NCBI RefSeq assembly: GCF_001949145.1
Contig: NW_019091394.1
Coordinates: 976,804-1,040,803 of the forward strand
From: Acanthaster planci
Taxonomy: Eukaryota > Echinodermata > Asteroidea > Valvatida > Acanthasteridae
Length of the DNA: 64,000 bases
Direction of reading: 5' to 3'
A program made the position numbers and the translations under genes. Below, in pieces: positions 24,701 through 39,700 of the stretch; the first letter of the stretch is position 1, and every line of letters begins with the position of its first letter. The notes under the pieces are model-generated. The model did not search any database. It saw only the letters and a list, made by a program, of their open reading frames with translations, and had not been told where the DNA came from.

Positions 24701-27700
24701 TTACTCAAGACTGGTTCCCTATTCATTTTCAGTTGGCCCCCAAAAATCTGCTAAGCAGTGTTGTCTGTTATTAAGCTACTCTTTGAAGTTGGTCCCTGCA
24801 GTGCTAGTCAGAGACCGTTTCCAAATTACTGCTCTTAGCTGTGGCTTGAAAGTGTGCACAAGGCTATGGTTGTGGCTGCTGACCTTCCCCATAGAGTCGT
24901 GTGTAATTCCAAGCCGCGGCAAAGCAAATCGGACTTGGCCAGAGACTGGGTGAAGGATTCAGGCGCGTCCCCAGACTGACTGTCCTGAGAACCCCAATCA
25001 GGTTTGCTCGGGCCGTTGATTAGTCTTTTGATGGATGGGCTTAATGAATTCCTTCAGCATGCGTTTAACGAAAATCCACTTGGACGGGCCACTTCACCAG
25101 CCTTGCCTCGGGAATGCCTGTAGCAATTATGAAGACAGATAGAAGGTGTGTTGTTATTGTATTAAAGCAAAGGCAAGGTGGTATTATCAAACAAGGTGAC
25201 ATGCCGAGCTGGACTGAGGGCAGTAATTTTGAGGAGGTGGTGCAGAACCCCGGAACGATCTCTAGAATGAAATTAGGCGGCAGTGAAACATTGTCAGTTT
25301 TAAATCTAAATAAATTTAAGCTGAAAACTTGTTTTATTTTGAAAGGCTTTCAGTGTGTAATTTTGATAAATAATACACGACTCACTTTTTCTTTTAAATT
25401 TCTTACAAGGAATTTGCCCTTTTTACTGTATTGTAACGATTTTTATTCCAATTCTTTCATTATTTAATTGTGATTGTGCGAGTTTTGTTTGTTACTAATC
25501 GTTTTTTTTTTTTATTATTGTTTTTAAGTTTGGCTTTTTTTGTTAGGCGCATTTGATCAAATGTATTTTGACAAAATGTATATCTGGAAAATGCACAGTC
25601 TCAATACCACTATGTTAAATGGATGAAAACTGGTGAACATGTACCCGGTACATGCAACTGTGTATTCCCACGTGTGCCTCTTATTGACGGTTTGCACAAG
25701 TGACATGTAGGCATCTAACATATACCGGTAGGTACACTGAACACCTATGGTGCTGAAATCTCTAGATGTCGTTTCCTGCCTAAAGTGAAAAGGGGAGGGG
25801 GTGTGCAGTTTTCAAATTTAAAGACTAACAAAATTGTATCTGACGGTGTCTCCTTGTTGTGAACTTTTAGCACTGTTTTGACCCTGTAATGTTTGGTGAG
25901 TGCCAGTGAATCCTTGCAATTCCAATCTTCGGTTTTAGGTAGTTCGACGGGCAGAAACTTTAGAATGCAGTTGAAGTGTGGCTTGACTGGCCAGTTTAAA
26001 GTGCAAAGACTGTGTCACTGGCTTCTGCACGGTAATGGATTTTGATAGACTCGGGAATTTAAAGTTGCTGGCAATTTGTTTAAAGACTTAGAGATGCATG
26101 GTCCAATGTGGCTTTATGAGTTGGGGTAACCGGAGCCTTAATGAGATTCCAGGCTTCAAATGTCACTTCATATTATCCCCCCTGACGCTCGTTGCCATAT
26201 CGAGTGGGGAAATCACATTGATTGGGATTCATAACCGCACCGAGCGAGTCGAAGCATTTCATCCCCGGTAAGCTAAGAGTCAAATCAAATTGGAAAAGAC
26301 AAAATCCGGGCCAGGTGAACGGCGAAGCCGCTGAAAGTTTCTGATGGCAGGTGCCGACATTGAGAATACAGTGTCCGACTGTGCGAGGTTACTGTCTATA
26401 TGAACTTCTGATCATCAGTAATTTCTCACCCATTCCCCATCAATATCATTGCGCAGACAGAAGCGGATTCAGCTACTCTGAGTGGAGCGGAGTAGGCGGT
26501 TTTTTTCTCTTATCAAAACTTAACGGCAGAAGGATGTGGTAGTAAAATTTTTAGATGGGAAGTTCATGTGGTCACCAAGCCCTGTTGGTACTATCCCCCA
26601 GCCCTTCTCTTTACTACCTGCCTATTGCTGTTATCTTGTCAGTCAGTACCCAGGTTACAACTCCATTCTCTGGGTTAGTTTATCAACTGAGAATTCAGCT
26701 TTGCAACGCTTAACTCCCCGAACAGAAGGCTTCTTGTGAAAATCTCCCAGTGGTTTTTGCTGTAGACTTGCTTGCCCGTGTTGCTGGTTTTGGAATTTCT
26801 TGATGTTGAAACACCCTGTTAGATTTCACGGTCATGATAATGCACTAGTACTAGACTGTGACCTTTCAGGTGTGGGGGGAGGGTCTTTTTGAAAACCATG
26901 GCCAGTTTTGTAAGCTGACTGGGTTTTTCTTTTGGTCGTCTTCATGTCAGCAGATCGTGGAGTTGCTACAGAGGAGCCCTCAAGACAGTCAAGAGAGCTA
27001 CGAACTCCAGGCTATCCTGTCAGAACCACACTTCAGGGTAAGTACTCGTCCGGGGGGGGGTGGGGCATTGAAAAGGGGAGTGGGTAACTGTTAGGCACAG
27101 GCACACCCTGCATGGCTGAACATGTGCCCAGAGCCGAAGCCATATGGACAGAACATTAGTGCTCTAAGAGCAAGGTAGCAAAGCATTACAAATTCTCCTT
27201 GGCGCGTACACTCGGTAAGCGCCATCATTACAAAGCAAAGATCTGTAAACTTACGCAGACGCTTCACAAAGAGCGCAGGTGACTGTTTAAATACCACAGC
27301 ATGGGTGATATAAAAAGGTACGATCTGGCTGGTTGGTGTTCCTTTGTCAGGGCTGAGATGAGATACATGTATGTGGATAACTTTCTGTTACTTGTAAGTA
27401 TGGTACTGATAAATAATTGATAGATTGGACTGTTTAGTTTTAGCCCACACAAACTGGTTAGGATTAGACTAGTAATATCCATTGATTTCTAATGTCGTGT
27501 GTCTCCTTTTCCTCAATCTGAACTAATGGTGTACAGTTGTCAGGTATTCAGTATATTTTCTGGTTATTGTAGATTCGATTAAACCTGTTTACGTTTCCTA
27601 GTTGCCGTTTCCAAACTCCAGAGTAAATGGAAATGAGATTCAATGGAAGCCATGCAAAGATAAAGGCACCTGCCGATGGCCTTTGTGAAGAGCGAAAAGA

Positions 27701-30700
27701 TCTGTTGATAATTGAAGCCTTCACACCTGAACTCCACACTACTCCAAACATGCTGTGGGGACAAACACACAATATTTGACCCGTTTTGTGGGGACGGAAA
27801 ATGTAACGGGGACAGAAAAATGTCCCCACAACTCACTCCTACTTTGCCAAATGAAAGAAATTGTCCCTTCAACCCGGTGAAGGCCTGCCCTGCAGATCTT
27901 CAGACTGACAGGAAATGACGGAATCCTCTCGGAGCTCGTGTGTCCAAAGCTCCACAGTCACCACGTTCATAAAGTGCCTACATTGTCTGATTTTGGATTC
28001 CCACTTTGTTCAGAACCCTCTGAACTGTGCATCGTAGTAGTAAAACGTAGCATTCAGCCATTGCGTGCTGTTCAAGAAAGGTGGGCCTGTACTTCTAGTT
28101 GGAAAGGATTGCCACATGAGGGCAAATTTGATCAAGGATTTAAAAAAAAAAAGTCCTGTGGTTTATTTGGAATACTGGATTTCACTCGTAGTGATAATTA
28201 TCTTGTAGTCATTAATGATGAGACAGATTAACATTCATGATTTCAGATTGAACCATCAAAAATGAAAATATACATCGTTATCGCTTAGGGTGGAGAGTAA
28301 AAGGAAATCCACTTCGGATGTGGTTCTATTTATATCACTGAGCCTTCCTTGGTATCTGCCGATAATCTTTAAAGTCCTCTCAGTGGAAAGGCCACTTGAT
28401 TATTCCGTAAGATTTCCTTTCCGTGTTCCAAAGCCAACAGAATTACATCGGCAGTGCCTGCGGGCAAAGTGGAGGGGGGGGGGTCGGAAGGAAAAAAATG
28501 GCAAATATAATCCCGAGCGAATATGTGCCTGGCTCGTGCTATAGTGTTGAGATGCAATACGCCAGCCGACCATCTTTATATGTATACTCGTAATGCACAG
28601 AGCGTTGGACTCCGCTCAGCTTGCCCCGCTGCACAGCCACATTTTGGGGACTGCTTGAACACCAAGCAGTTCCTTCTCTCATCACCATGATTAAGGCCAC
28701 TGAATTGTACCGAACACGAGGACAGTTCTTCACCTCCACTTGTCCCGCTCACCATTTAGTTTGCTGACGTGGGTGTCTTGTCCTGTCCTCTGCCATCATG
28801 TTATTATCGAAGAATTTCTTTGCAGTGCGCTGGTACATTAAAGGGTAGCCGCAATCAGTGTTTTTGATTACAAACTTTTTAAAATGCGCCTTTGTGCCTC
28901 AGTAAACCTTATTTTCAACTTTTGTTTCACCATTTCAAAGGGTATTTTAATGCCTTTTTAGTTTTTATGCTAATGAGTATTTCTATATTCATGAGCAAAA
29001 CGGTGATATCATCTCAGGAAGAAGCCTCAATGTTACATTGGTTTGTACACAAAAAAGTCCCGCGTTTTGGTAGATTTTCCTGGACTAGCGTTTCCCTGCT
29101 TGTCTGATTCATTGTTGTTTATGTGCATCTTTTCAGTATTACATTCTGGGTTCATAATTTGAAGAGAAATACCTATTCACTGAACCATGTCTTCCCTAGA
29201 TGACTTCACAGAAACAGCGCCCTCAGTTGTGTGGGAAAACGTCGATAATTTTGATGATTCAAAAGTGTGCACTTTTCAACGCCTTTAACCAAACAGGAGC
29301 GTGTAAGAGTTTTCATGCAATGAAAAAAAAGTACAAAGATACAGAGAAATTGTGTCGAAGGAAAAAATTCGCAGCGGCTACACTTTAAACTCGGGTCCAG
29401 TACGTACACTAGCCAGAAGTATGCGAGCATCTGGTGCTGCATAGGTACGGTGTGTTCTCTTTTGGCACCATTGGCAAGAAAAGAGGTGTTAAAATGTACA
29501 CAGTTTGTATGTGGAGATATTCAGGCGCATATATTACAACATGCAACATTAGACACGCTGCTCCTGGAATAATGGAAAAATTTACTCAGGCTTCCTGTTT
29601 TTTGGGGGGTTTTTTCCGGGCTGGGATTAGAGCCAGGAATTCACTGTTTCCAAAAAGATCCCGGGGGGTTGCATTTGACAGAATTTTTCCTGATGTCGGG
29701 ATTTTTTTTTCATCGGAATTTTTCCGATGTCAGGATAATTTTTTTCATCAGAATTTTTCCGATGTCAGGATATTTTTTTCATCAGAATTTTTCCGATGTC
29801 AGGATAATTTTTTTCATCAGAATTTTGAAATCTAGAAAATACCGAGACAACAAGGGTGTTGCTACTTATACAAGCTGACAGAAAACAAGAAATGGGCACT
29901 CAAGGGGGGGAGGGTACCGTCAGGCAAACACCCAAAAGTGTACCGTGGACCCTGTGCTGTCGTGGGGTCTCTCAAAACCTCTTGTTGGTTATTTTGCGGA
30001 TGTTTCATTTCTCCGTCACCTCACCCCTGAACCCGAAATTGTCTTGGATCACTTGTGCACTTCGTTGAAAATAAGACACGTCGCTCAAAGGGGTTTGAAT
30101 TTGCCAAAAAAGGTGTTACCCACGAGGCAGCAGGGCCTCCGTTTGATTACAAGCATAAAAAAGGTACTTTAATAAACCTTTGTAATTTTTTTCATTCCAT
30201 ATTAACTTGGAAAACCTCAATGAATGTGTACACATGCATACTCATCCATGTACACGCAGTAATATTGAAGATCCTGTTTTACCGGCTACCAGTCAAAGAA
30301 GAGAAACAGGCAGGAGAGACCGATCTCGTGCATATTCATCCCCTGCACCCTGAAGTCACAGCAGCCCCCCTCCCACACAGCACCCATTGGCCAAGTGATC
30401 CCCAGCCCCACTGCATATTCATAAGTCTTGACCCCTGACCTCCACACATCGGGGTCTGACTGTGGAGGAGGAGGGGAAGGGGGGGGCTGAGTAAAGCTGG
30501 TAGCATGGGATGTGACATGTTTTAATTTGCCGGTCAGACGGTACAGACAGACTGGCGGGGCAGACATCGAGAGTATTAGTCAGTTGCGGTTTGCAGCCGG
30601 GTGTGGGGAGACTGTGGAAGGTGGATTGGTTACCCTGTACATGTACACATCTTGAGAGCCCCAGCTACATATGGTCTGTGTTCCTGTAACCACTCATCCT

Positions 30701-33700
30701 CACAGGGCTAGGGGTAAGCTGTACTTCCTATTCTAGTGCCATTCATTAAAAAAAAAATAATAATTTCGGGCTGTCCTTTTTCTGGCAAATTTACAGGGAT
30801 GTACCTGTAAGTTCACAAGCAAATACCCGAGTCTGGCTTTTAAAGCATATTTGACGTACTATATCGGTACCGTGTATGTGTCCATGCAATCTTTGTCCAG
30901 GCCTGTAGCTGAATGTTCAGAGCAAAGCGTTCCAGCTAGTTTGCATCTTTTATGTGTAAAGTAAAGCATATTTTCCTACTATTTGGTCAGTTTATCTGTA
31001 GACAATTTCTCCAGGTTACCCCTGGCAAGACTGCGTGATTAGTAGTAACATTTATTAGAACTCGTTTTAAGGTACCTGTGCCTCTTCCTGTGTTTGGTTT
31101 TTTTTTCTTTTTGCAGTGCACTGGACTCCAAAGCAAAGAATATTGTTTAGGAATGAGCCTTTTGTCAGTTAAATTTCCAAAAAAATCTGGTACACTGAGT
31201 TATTTGATTGCACATGAACGTAATTCGAATTCCCCAGACTAAAGACACTTGCGATATCTCGTGATTTGGGGCAAGCTTTTGCATAGTGACCACCATCTCT
31301 GGAATGGACTGGTTCCTTTGTGACCTTCTTATCCATTGAAAACAGTGTGTTGGTGCAAGGTGTCTCTCATGTAACTGAGCAAGGCTTCCCCCGAATCACG
31401 ACGTATAGCAAGAGTGTCTTTAGGATGGCGAATTCAAATTGGTAAGTTCATGTGAATTTAAAGAATGTGTAGCGCATCAAATTTTAGTCACATTTAACTC
31501 ACAAAAGGCTTCTTAGCCCAGATGTCAGTGCTGGGATTTTTTTTTTTTTTGGTGAGGTTTGGTGCATTTGCCAAAGAGTGGATCCGTCATGCTTTGGTTG
31601 CACATGCAACTGGATGCGGACATGTAGACGTCCATTTTGTGGCTGGTATCACAAATACTAAATTGTACTGCCATTGGGAGTCGTTTTGGGTGTTAAACAA
31701 ACACTTAGCTCATAGCTGATGTGATAATTGATGGGGACAAAATATTGTCCATCCATGTACCCTGTACATATACATGAACATGCGTGTCTTTGGGTATCCA
31801 GTTACAAGGTAGTGTTTAGACAGTCTCTTTTGTCATGGTCATCAACAAAATTTTTTCTGTCAACAGCCTGTATGACGGAAACGTTTGACAACATTGCCCA
31901 AGTTCTCGCTGAAACCCCATTTGAGATTACTGATTTGAAGTCTAAAGCAGGTTTTCTTTTTCAGTTTTTCTTTCTTTAAATAAGTGTGCGGTAACCAATT
32001 ATTTTAGTAATGGTCATTAAATTCTGTCAAGCCTGCCTTATAAAAATGTCCTGAGGTAATCCTGTGGTAACGTCCCCCAAAAAACCTCCGGACGTTATCA
32101 CGGGACATTTACCCAAGGGCTGAAATTAGGCTCACATCGAATCCAAACATATCCAAGTAATCTGCCAATTAGAAGACACGTTCAGGCTCTTGTACTCTTT
32201 TTTTTCCCCTCCGCTTTAAATTGTTATTCTTCGGGCTGATAACTTGAAACCTAATCACAGGGAACAGTTGGCCACGTCCAAGGGCAGGTTACCAAGCAGC
32301 GGGTAGGCTGGTGGGCCCTCGATATCATTAGCTTGAACGGTGCTCCCACCTGACAGCCAGGCTGGGCTGGGGTGCCCGTCTCCCCTCGCGAAGAGAAGCA
32401 CAAGACTCAAATTGATTTTCCAATAAATGGACGGCCCCAACATTTGCATTCTTCAGAAACGAGTGTGTGGGGGAGGGGGCTGGGCTAGCCGGAGATAGTT
32501 TGATATACACGTGGATCCTAATCAAACGTGGGTCCATCACATGGGAAAACGTCCTGTCAGATTCCATCACGAAGAAAATGCATTCGTTTTGCCAGCAATC
32601 TTTCACTTTTCTTGCCCAGTACAATTAGATTTGCCGAGCACTGCATCTGGGCATCTGGTACATGACAGTATCTCTCAGACCCTATTCTTCTCTGCGTTTG
32701 CTTTTAGTGTCACTGCAAATATACAGAATTTTAATCAGTTTCCTGCACAGTCATGGACCTGGTTTAAAACTTAATCTCCATTTGGCAAGCAATGTTGGCT
32801 AGTAATTACCAACTCACCCTGTCAACCATTAACACGAATGTTATGAGCGCTTTGACGACCAAATTTAATACTTGGCATGTAAAGAAATCGGGCCCCCCCC
32901 AAAGAGGGTGTGCCGTCATCGAGATCCATAAACCCGGCAACCCAACTATTGCCGTGTGTATCGTTAAGATTCTTCTTGCCGTGTGTATCGTTAAGATTCT
33001 TCTTGCCGTATCACCTGAGGTTTGCTCCCCCCCCTTCCCTCCAGATCATAATGCGGGGACAGCAGCCGGGGTCGTAATTCACATTCAACGCAAATGGGGC
33101 AATAAATGAAGCTGGGAAAGAGGGGACGTACGCTGATTACTCCCGCGGTTAAATCCCCCCCCCCCACCCACCCCAACTTTCACCTGGTGATTTCGGGTTC
33201 CAAAAAGAAAAATAAAATTGTCCTAATTATACGAAGACATTTAACAGTGCAAGAAAGGTCTGTCGCACTTTGTTTTAAGGCTTGGTTTTCGCATCGAGCG
33301 TGTACCCATTTCAAAGGGTTTTTTTGAGAGGGAAGGGGGTCAAATAGGACAGTTGATTGATAAGTCAGTCAGCGGTGCTACAGGAAATTACTCCAAATAG
33401 AGGAACGTTAAATCAAAGACCCAGTTTATTTGGGGGAGAGTAGGCTTTCTCTGGTCATATCCAGGAGCATTTCTTAATGGTTGTCTGTTTATGGTGTGGC
33501 CCAGTGGAGTGACGACTGAAGTGGAGGTCACCGGTGCCTGCTTAATGGACCCCCATTTTTTTTTTCTTTTAAGTAGTACATGTGACTATTTTGGTCTCCC
33601 GAGACTTGTTAACACCCTTTTGTTGCCACTATATTTTGGTCTGGGGTTGGGTTTTTTTTTAATACTAATGAGAATTCCTGATGTTAAACTGGTCAGAAAT

Positions 33701-36700
33701 TTGGAGGGACACCTTTCAAGGCCAATAAATTCAACCTGCTGGTAAGATACTTGTTGGTTTTATTGAATTTAAAAAAACTACTTATGGGAGCTTGCAGGCC
33801 AAATTAAAAACACATTTGGAAGCTGCAGCCATAATTTTTTGTTTACCACAGAATCTGACAAGAGGTGATTGAGCCAGCGAGGGAATGTTTGTGTTGGTTG
33901 GATGGAAGGGGCGTGATGTTCACATGCGTGGTACCTTGAGCTCATAATGGAGGCCAAATTTATTCTTGTCGACCTACAGGAAATTTAGGGCCCTGAGCCC
34001 TTGGTGGCTTCATAGGTCCTTGTACACTTACATGTATTTGTTCATTTCTCCCAATATTGGAAATGCGTTTCTAGTAGTTTGATTTGTTTCCCAACAACCA
34101 GGAATTTGTTGGGCATTTTGCCCATATTAGCCCAGTGTATTTTTCCCCTGAAGTGTTTACCAGTCTGTCCTACAATTGCTATAAAGAATAGTCAAGCGGA
34201 TTCAGGCTTCTTAGCCCACTGGTGCTGATATTGTCACAACTTAAAAGTTAATATGAACAGGATTTTGATGTGCGCAGGCATTTGAGGTTTCCCAATTGAA
34301 TGCCGAAGAAAGCTGGGATTCGATGCTAACCTGCTTCCATGATCGCAGCTTTTTCAGCATTGATTGGACATGGAGTGCTGGCGTGCTGTCGACTAACATT
34401 TTTTTGGGGGAAAGCTACTCACAATTATTTCACAGCAACACAGGCCATTCCACCTCAATTAGGCCCCACCCCCTCTATGTCTGGAACATGAATCACCCGC
34501 TAGAATTAGCCCTAGGGTGCGTGTTTAGACTGGGGATTGAATTGGTGACTGCCCAGCTGTCTGTCTGAGTATTGTTGGCGTTGACGGTAGTTGTCATGCG
34601 GTTCCGACTTACCCCACAATTTCCCAGTCTTCCGCAATTGGAAAGCCTCTTGTTATTTCAACAGCAGATACATGTACGTACTTCTCCTTGACCCCCCCTC
34701 CCTCCCCCATGTGTTTTTCCTGGCCCATCAGATCTCCTGTGTGTCATCGTGTTCCCGTGTTCTTGCTCTCGGCCTGTCCTCGCAGCCGGTCAAACGCATC
34801 TCGCCGCTTGTAATGTTACCACCCCGCCGAGGATTTGATTTCAATTTCTCCAATCGAGCATCTCTTGCAATGTTTTTTTTTTTTTTTGGAGTTTTTTTTT
34901 TTTTTTCCCTTGTCGGCTAGGCATCCACCCGTCAGCCATCACTCGTTTAATGTAATTTGAGGCCTCTTTTCTCCCGGTTTGTTGGAGTAACCGGTGTACA
35001 TGGATATGTTTGTTGTCCTAATAGAATTTTTTTTTATCTGCACGTTGCTCGAAGCGCTTCTCTGCTCTGCAGACTTTTGTGTACATTTTGGGCTTCATTG
35101 TGTCACAAAAGCTGTTTCTGCCGACAAGGACAAAGACAAGCTTTTATTACAAAACAAAGCCCCAAATCCAATCCATGTGTGCATAGTGATATTCTGAAAT
35201 AAGACTTCAGGAATTGGGGGTGTACCTCTCTACCTACGTGTAGCTGATGTTGCATAATTTGCACCCTCATCCATTCGGATTAATCCATTGCTTCATCTAC
35301 AAGTTCAAAATCTCCTGAAGCTCCCTGCACAAAGCATTTGAGTCATGAATACAGGCATATAAAGTGCCCGACTTTGCAGCAGGAAGTTGGCATGGTTGAA
35401 TTTTACATTTCTGCAATATTACTCAAGCGTTCTAGGAGGTTAACAGTTGCCAGGTAGTCACGTTCACCATCTGTCACTCCAAATAGCATTATCTGGAACT
35501 AACCTGACACTTGAATTAGATGAATGTTTGAGCTACGTGTACTGCATTATATGTGTGAAAAAAAGCAAAAGTTTGCAGAACTCTTTGTCAAGAAAAGCTG
35601 AGTCATAAATCACTACTATCCTCCTTTGTCCGTGCAGTCTGAATTTTTCATTATAGAGCCTACATCAATTTGTATTAAACACAAATTTAATTAATAATGC
35701 TGGGTAATGTATGTACATGTACTGTACACATGTATCAGATGCAACCAACCAGACTAAGGTACATGTACACGTATGTGCAAGGTCTAACTCATTTTCCTGA
35801 TGGGCGGATAAACTGCGCTCCCTGCCCCGTGCCACGCCTGCAGACGTTGACATCCTTGACTCCTATTTAAAGCACCCAGTAATTAGTCCAGGAAGTCGTA
35901 ATGGTCACGCTTTAACCTCCCCCCCCCGAGCTCTCCCTGGATTTGCCATCCCTCCCGGCCTCCAATGTACCAACCCCCCCTCTCCCAATTGCTGCAGGGC
36001 CAGATGCTGCGGCAGGGAATGAGTGATGCACATCACGGTTTTCAAGTACGCGCAGCCCTTACGCTGTACCCGCTGGATGTTGGCGGTCCTCCCCTCGCTA
36101 GAAAGAGAATGGCCGTTGGGTTGCATTGAAACGAACATAAAAGCACCAGTAACCTCTTTTCATTTGTCTCAAATCTTGGTGCTTTTGTAAGGATTCTTGG
36201 TCTTTTTTTTTTTTTTTTTTTTAAATTAGGTTTACTCGTATGTCCCAAGCTGGTTGGGGGATGCATTTGGCACCCGTTTGGTATTAAATTTGAAGTAGAT
36301 GTTGGATGTGATTTTGATTTGCATTGATTTGATGTTTTAAGTTTCACCCGTCTACATCACAGCGTTTACAGTATGTATGGGTAGGCTGGAATTGATACCG
36401 TTACATCTATGCTAATAAATTAATGTCATGCGCAGTGTGTTGTGTGGCAAGTACACGTACGGTTCCTTGGCAGAAAACAAGCTTGCGTGTCTGCTGCTGT
36501 CTCTGTACCCCGATGAACTCGTACGTACATGTACTCAGGTGATTTGAAAGGAAAATTAGGAGTCTAAGACTTCGAGAGCATCTCCCCGAATGCGGAGAAT
36601 ATGCTGAATTGCACGTGTATCGGCATGTATCGGTGAACAAGCCCGGGCGTTTTGATTAAGCAATCAGGATCTTGATGAACTGGCATTTGATACTGCTGAA

Positions 36701-39700
36701 GCTTAGGTTGGGAGCGCAGCGATGGGGGGGGAGGGGAGAAGGGTGTTGTTGAAGTCGCGTATCGCCAGGGCTGAGAAGATACCGTATCCTGAAAGTGCAG
36801 GAAGTAGCTGCATTATTGAACGATTCTGAAGGGGGGGGGGTGTCCCGGCCAGAGATGGGAGGAAGTTACAAGCTGCGTGGTGCTGAGTATCGAGAAGCTG
36901 CGTTCCTGCCTGGATACTATAGCGACCCTGTCCCCGGCCGGTCACCAAGCATGCATAAATGCATGCACAGGGGCAGGGAGAATTCGCGTGTGGAGTGACA
37001 GCTCAGCTATGCTCTGCCCCGGCCCCCCTCGGCATGACATACCGCGGAGAAACTGTGCATGCGTGGACATGTACATGCAGGTTCTACTGTTTTATGAAAA
37101 AACTAATGAAGCATCTGTATAAATTAACAGATCGAGCTGTCGGAATTCATAACATGGCCAAAAAGGAGGGACTGACGCTGTAGAGTGTTGATTGGCCTCT
37201 GTTCTTGCTCGCTTTGATTTATGGTGCCTGTGCTCACTTGTCTCGGTGCCAGTGACTTAGGAAATCCCGAGATGCTGCCCAGGGACAACCTTGCGCTTTG
37301 CCAGTAGTGATAGGGCTTCGGGCGTGTTTCATCTGGAGTTGTGAAATTGGCGAGGCTTCTCCTCGGAAGTGTTGCATTATTATTTACAGAAAAGTTCACG
37401 AATGACGCGTCACTGCAAGTCTGGTGTCCGGAGGTGTTTTTTTTGGTAGACATTCCTTTTGAGAGTGAAATTGTTGTCGGTTTTCTGAAATGAATGCACG
37501 GGAGGGAGCCACTAGTAACTACAGAAGCTCCTCTCAGAAGTGCAAACGGATAGATCGTTGATAAAAAAAAAGGACATTGCAAAAAGCTTCACTTCCAACA
37601 TGTTCCAGTCAGTGACGCGGGCCGCTGACGTAATACATTCACTGGGCATTTTTCGTTTGGTAGGCACTCTGTGGACTGACGTGAAGTACCGGGAGATGCA
37701 GACAGACTGTCAGAGTTTTTTTTATAATGTCCCAGCAAGTGGGGACCCTACAGATGTAATTGCAGATGTCGCTGTGTGCAGCTCTGCCGAGTCCACCAAT
37801 CTGATTAAATTGTGGGTCGGCGTCGCGGGCCCATGATTTTAGTGTTGTGAGGATGAAATCATGACTTTTACGGAGGGAGAAATTCCATCTGCTGTGGGAG
37901 ATTTCTTTGAAATGACCCCGGCAAGTGCCGATAACCACTTTCCGCCGTCGTCGTTTGCAGGTGTGTTTTCCATTAACAACTTGGGGGCCTATATCTGTGG
38001 AGGTGCCATTTTTGTTTTATTCTTGAGTGATTGGCATGCGTTTGGAGATCGGCGAGATTGCAAATTGGCACAACTAAAAGTGCTTGGCTTGAAAACTATT
38101 GCGTCGACCACCGAGCATCGTTGCAAGCAGACAGTACTGCGGAGATCCTCGAGACGGTGGGCATGTGTGGTGCTGTCCCCTGCAGCTATTATTGCACACC
38201 GCAGTGAGGGACGGGAAGACGTAACACAGAGTGGATGCTATCCAAAGTCAAACCCCCCCCCCTTCTCGTCCCCACGAGCACTCCGGAAAAACCTGACTCG
38301 AGATTTCACCTGGGATGTAATGATGCAATTTCCGTGCCGTCCTGTATTTCATTGGAAGGGACGGAGGGAAGAAAAACCTGACATCTATGTAGGGAAAACA
38401 AAGTCACCCCCCCTCCTTGCTACATACATGTAGTTGACATTTTGATGTCCCTGAAATTTATATGCCGTGAATTTTCTTATGCAACAGAAGAAGAATATAA
38501 ACATGTCTGCATTTTTGACCGTACAATTCACACAGTTACCCTTTTAGAATTTGATAAATTGCAAGTTAAGTTTTCAGAAAATAAGGAAGTTATACGGAAA
38601 ATACTAGATTTTTTTTTCAGCATCTATTGGGCCCGCATCGTAGCAAGGCATACGTGAGGTCACGCACTTGGAGTGGAATTGTTTACCATGTGTCAAAATC
38701 TAATGCGTACAGTGACCGTGAAAAAAAGGGGCATTCCGCCACGCCGCTTGCATGCTCATTACACTGTTCTTGCCCTCTTCAACGTCACTGTGCTTTAGGC
38801 AGTAGCACCTGGACTGGCCAAAACAACAACCCAAAAATGAAGATGGCCCTGCATCACCGTTTCGCAGCACCACGCTAATTGAAAAAAAAACTCACGCGGC
38901 CTTAATTCAAGCTGCTTGCACTGAATAGCGGATAGTTTATTATCTAATCCGTGGTTATTCCCGCTGGGTCTCTTTTTGGTGTTTTGTATTTTTTTTCGGG
39001 TTGTGGATGGAGACAGCCCGGACGAAGGCCAGCGAAGCATGAAGGAGTTGGGGGAGTCTTATAGGAAACAGTTTGGGCCTCCCTGGTGGCATTCAAATCT
39101 GAATTTGTTTATTGGCGAAAATTCACTCAGAGTAATCTCACAGATCCTCTTAGCTTTGCAATGTTGTGAAAACTTAACGGCCACATCGCCCGAGGATACT
39201 CTCGCCCGGGTGCCAAACAGAATGTGCCGCACGTAGGCGGACTGTGTACTCCTGAGTTTTTACCCAGGAGAAGAAGTCAAAGAAAAACGTGGACAGCAAA
39301 CAGCGCGCACCTCAGGAGAGAGTGCTGTCGATAACAAACAAGTTCAGCCAGGGCAAAGCCGGCACTGCACTGTTCAGGTGCTGTGTCACTTTCACCTCCG
39401 AAGCTCTGCTGTGCACACTGAATTCAAACAGACAGTTGGTGCCTGTGAGTTTTGCTCCTGGGATGCTTCTGCGTGTACTATGCGTAGCGAGAAAATTTTT
39501 GTCCATAAACCTGCACTTTAACCAAGGAGGTTTCATTGAGGTCTGGAACACTCAATTACGGTACATAGTAAACGTAATATGCAGCAGCAGTGTGATTATT
39601 AACTTGGATTTGATACAGCCTAGCAGTTGGAATGATCGCGTGATTCTGTATGGGGATAAAATGATAGGGTTTCACTGCACCTCTGTCGGTCCCTCTTTTT

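Noticed and set aside
31867-31950. Exon-like + strand segment (CAG before, reading [20 protein letters not shown])
   Set aside because: The phases do not fit the flanking phase-0 CASK introns, and the donor GTTTTC is poor.
36949-36966. Palindrome GCATGCATAAATGCATGC
   Set aside because: Perfect but short, isolated, and expected occasionally in a genome rich in ATGCAT/ACATGT words.
37861-38433. Longest open frame in the window (190 codons, + strand) in the 15 kb intron
   Set aside because: No recognisable domain, no helpful splice context, composition like the surrounding intron, and it crosses homopolymer C runs. Probably chance.
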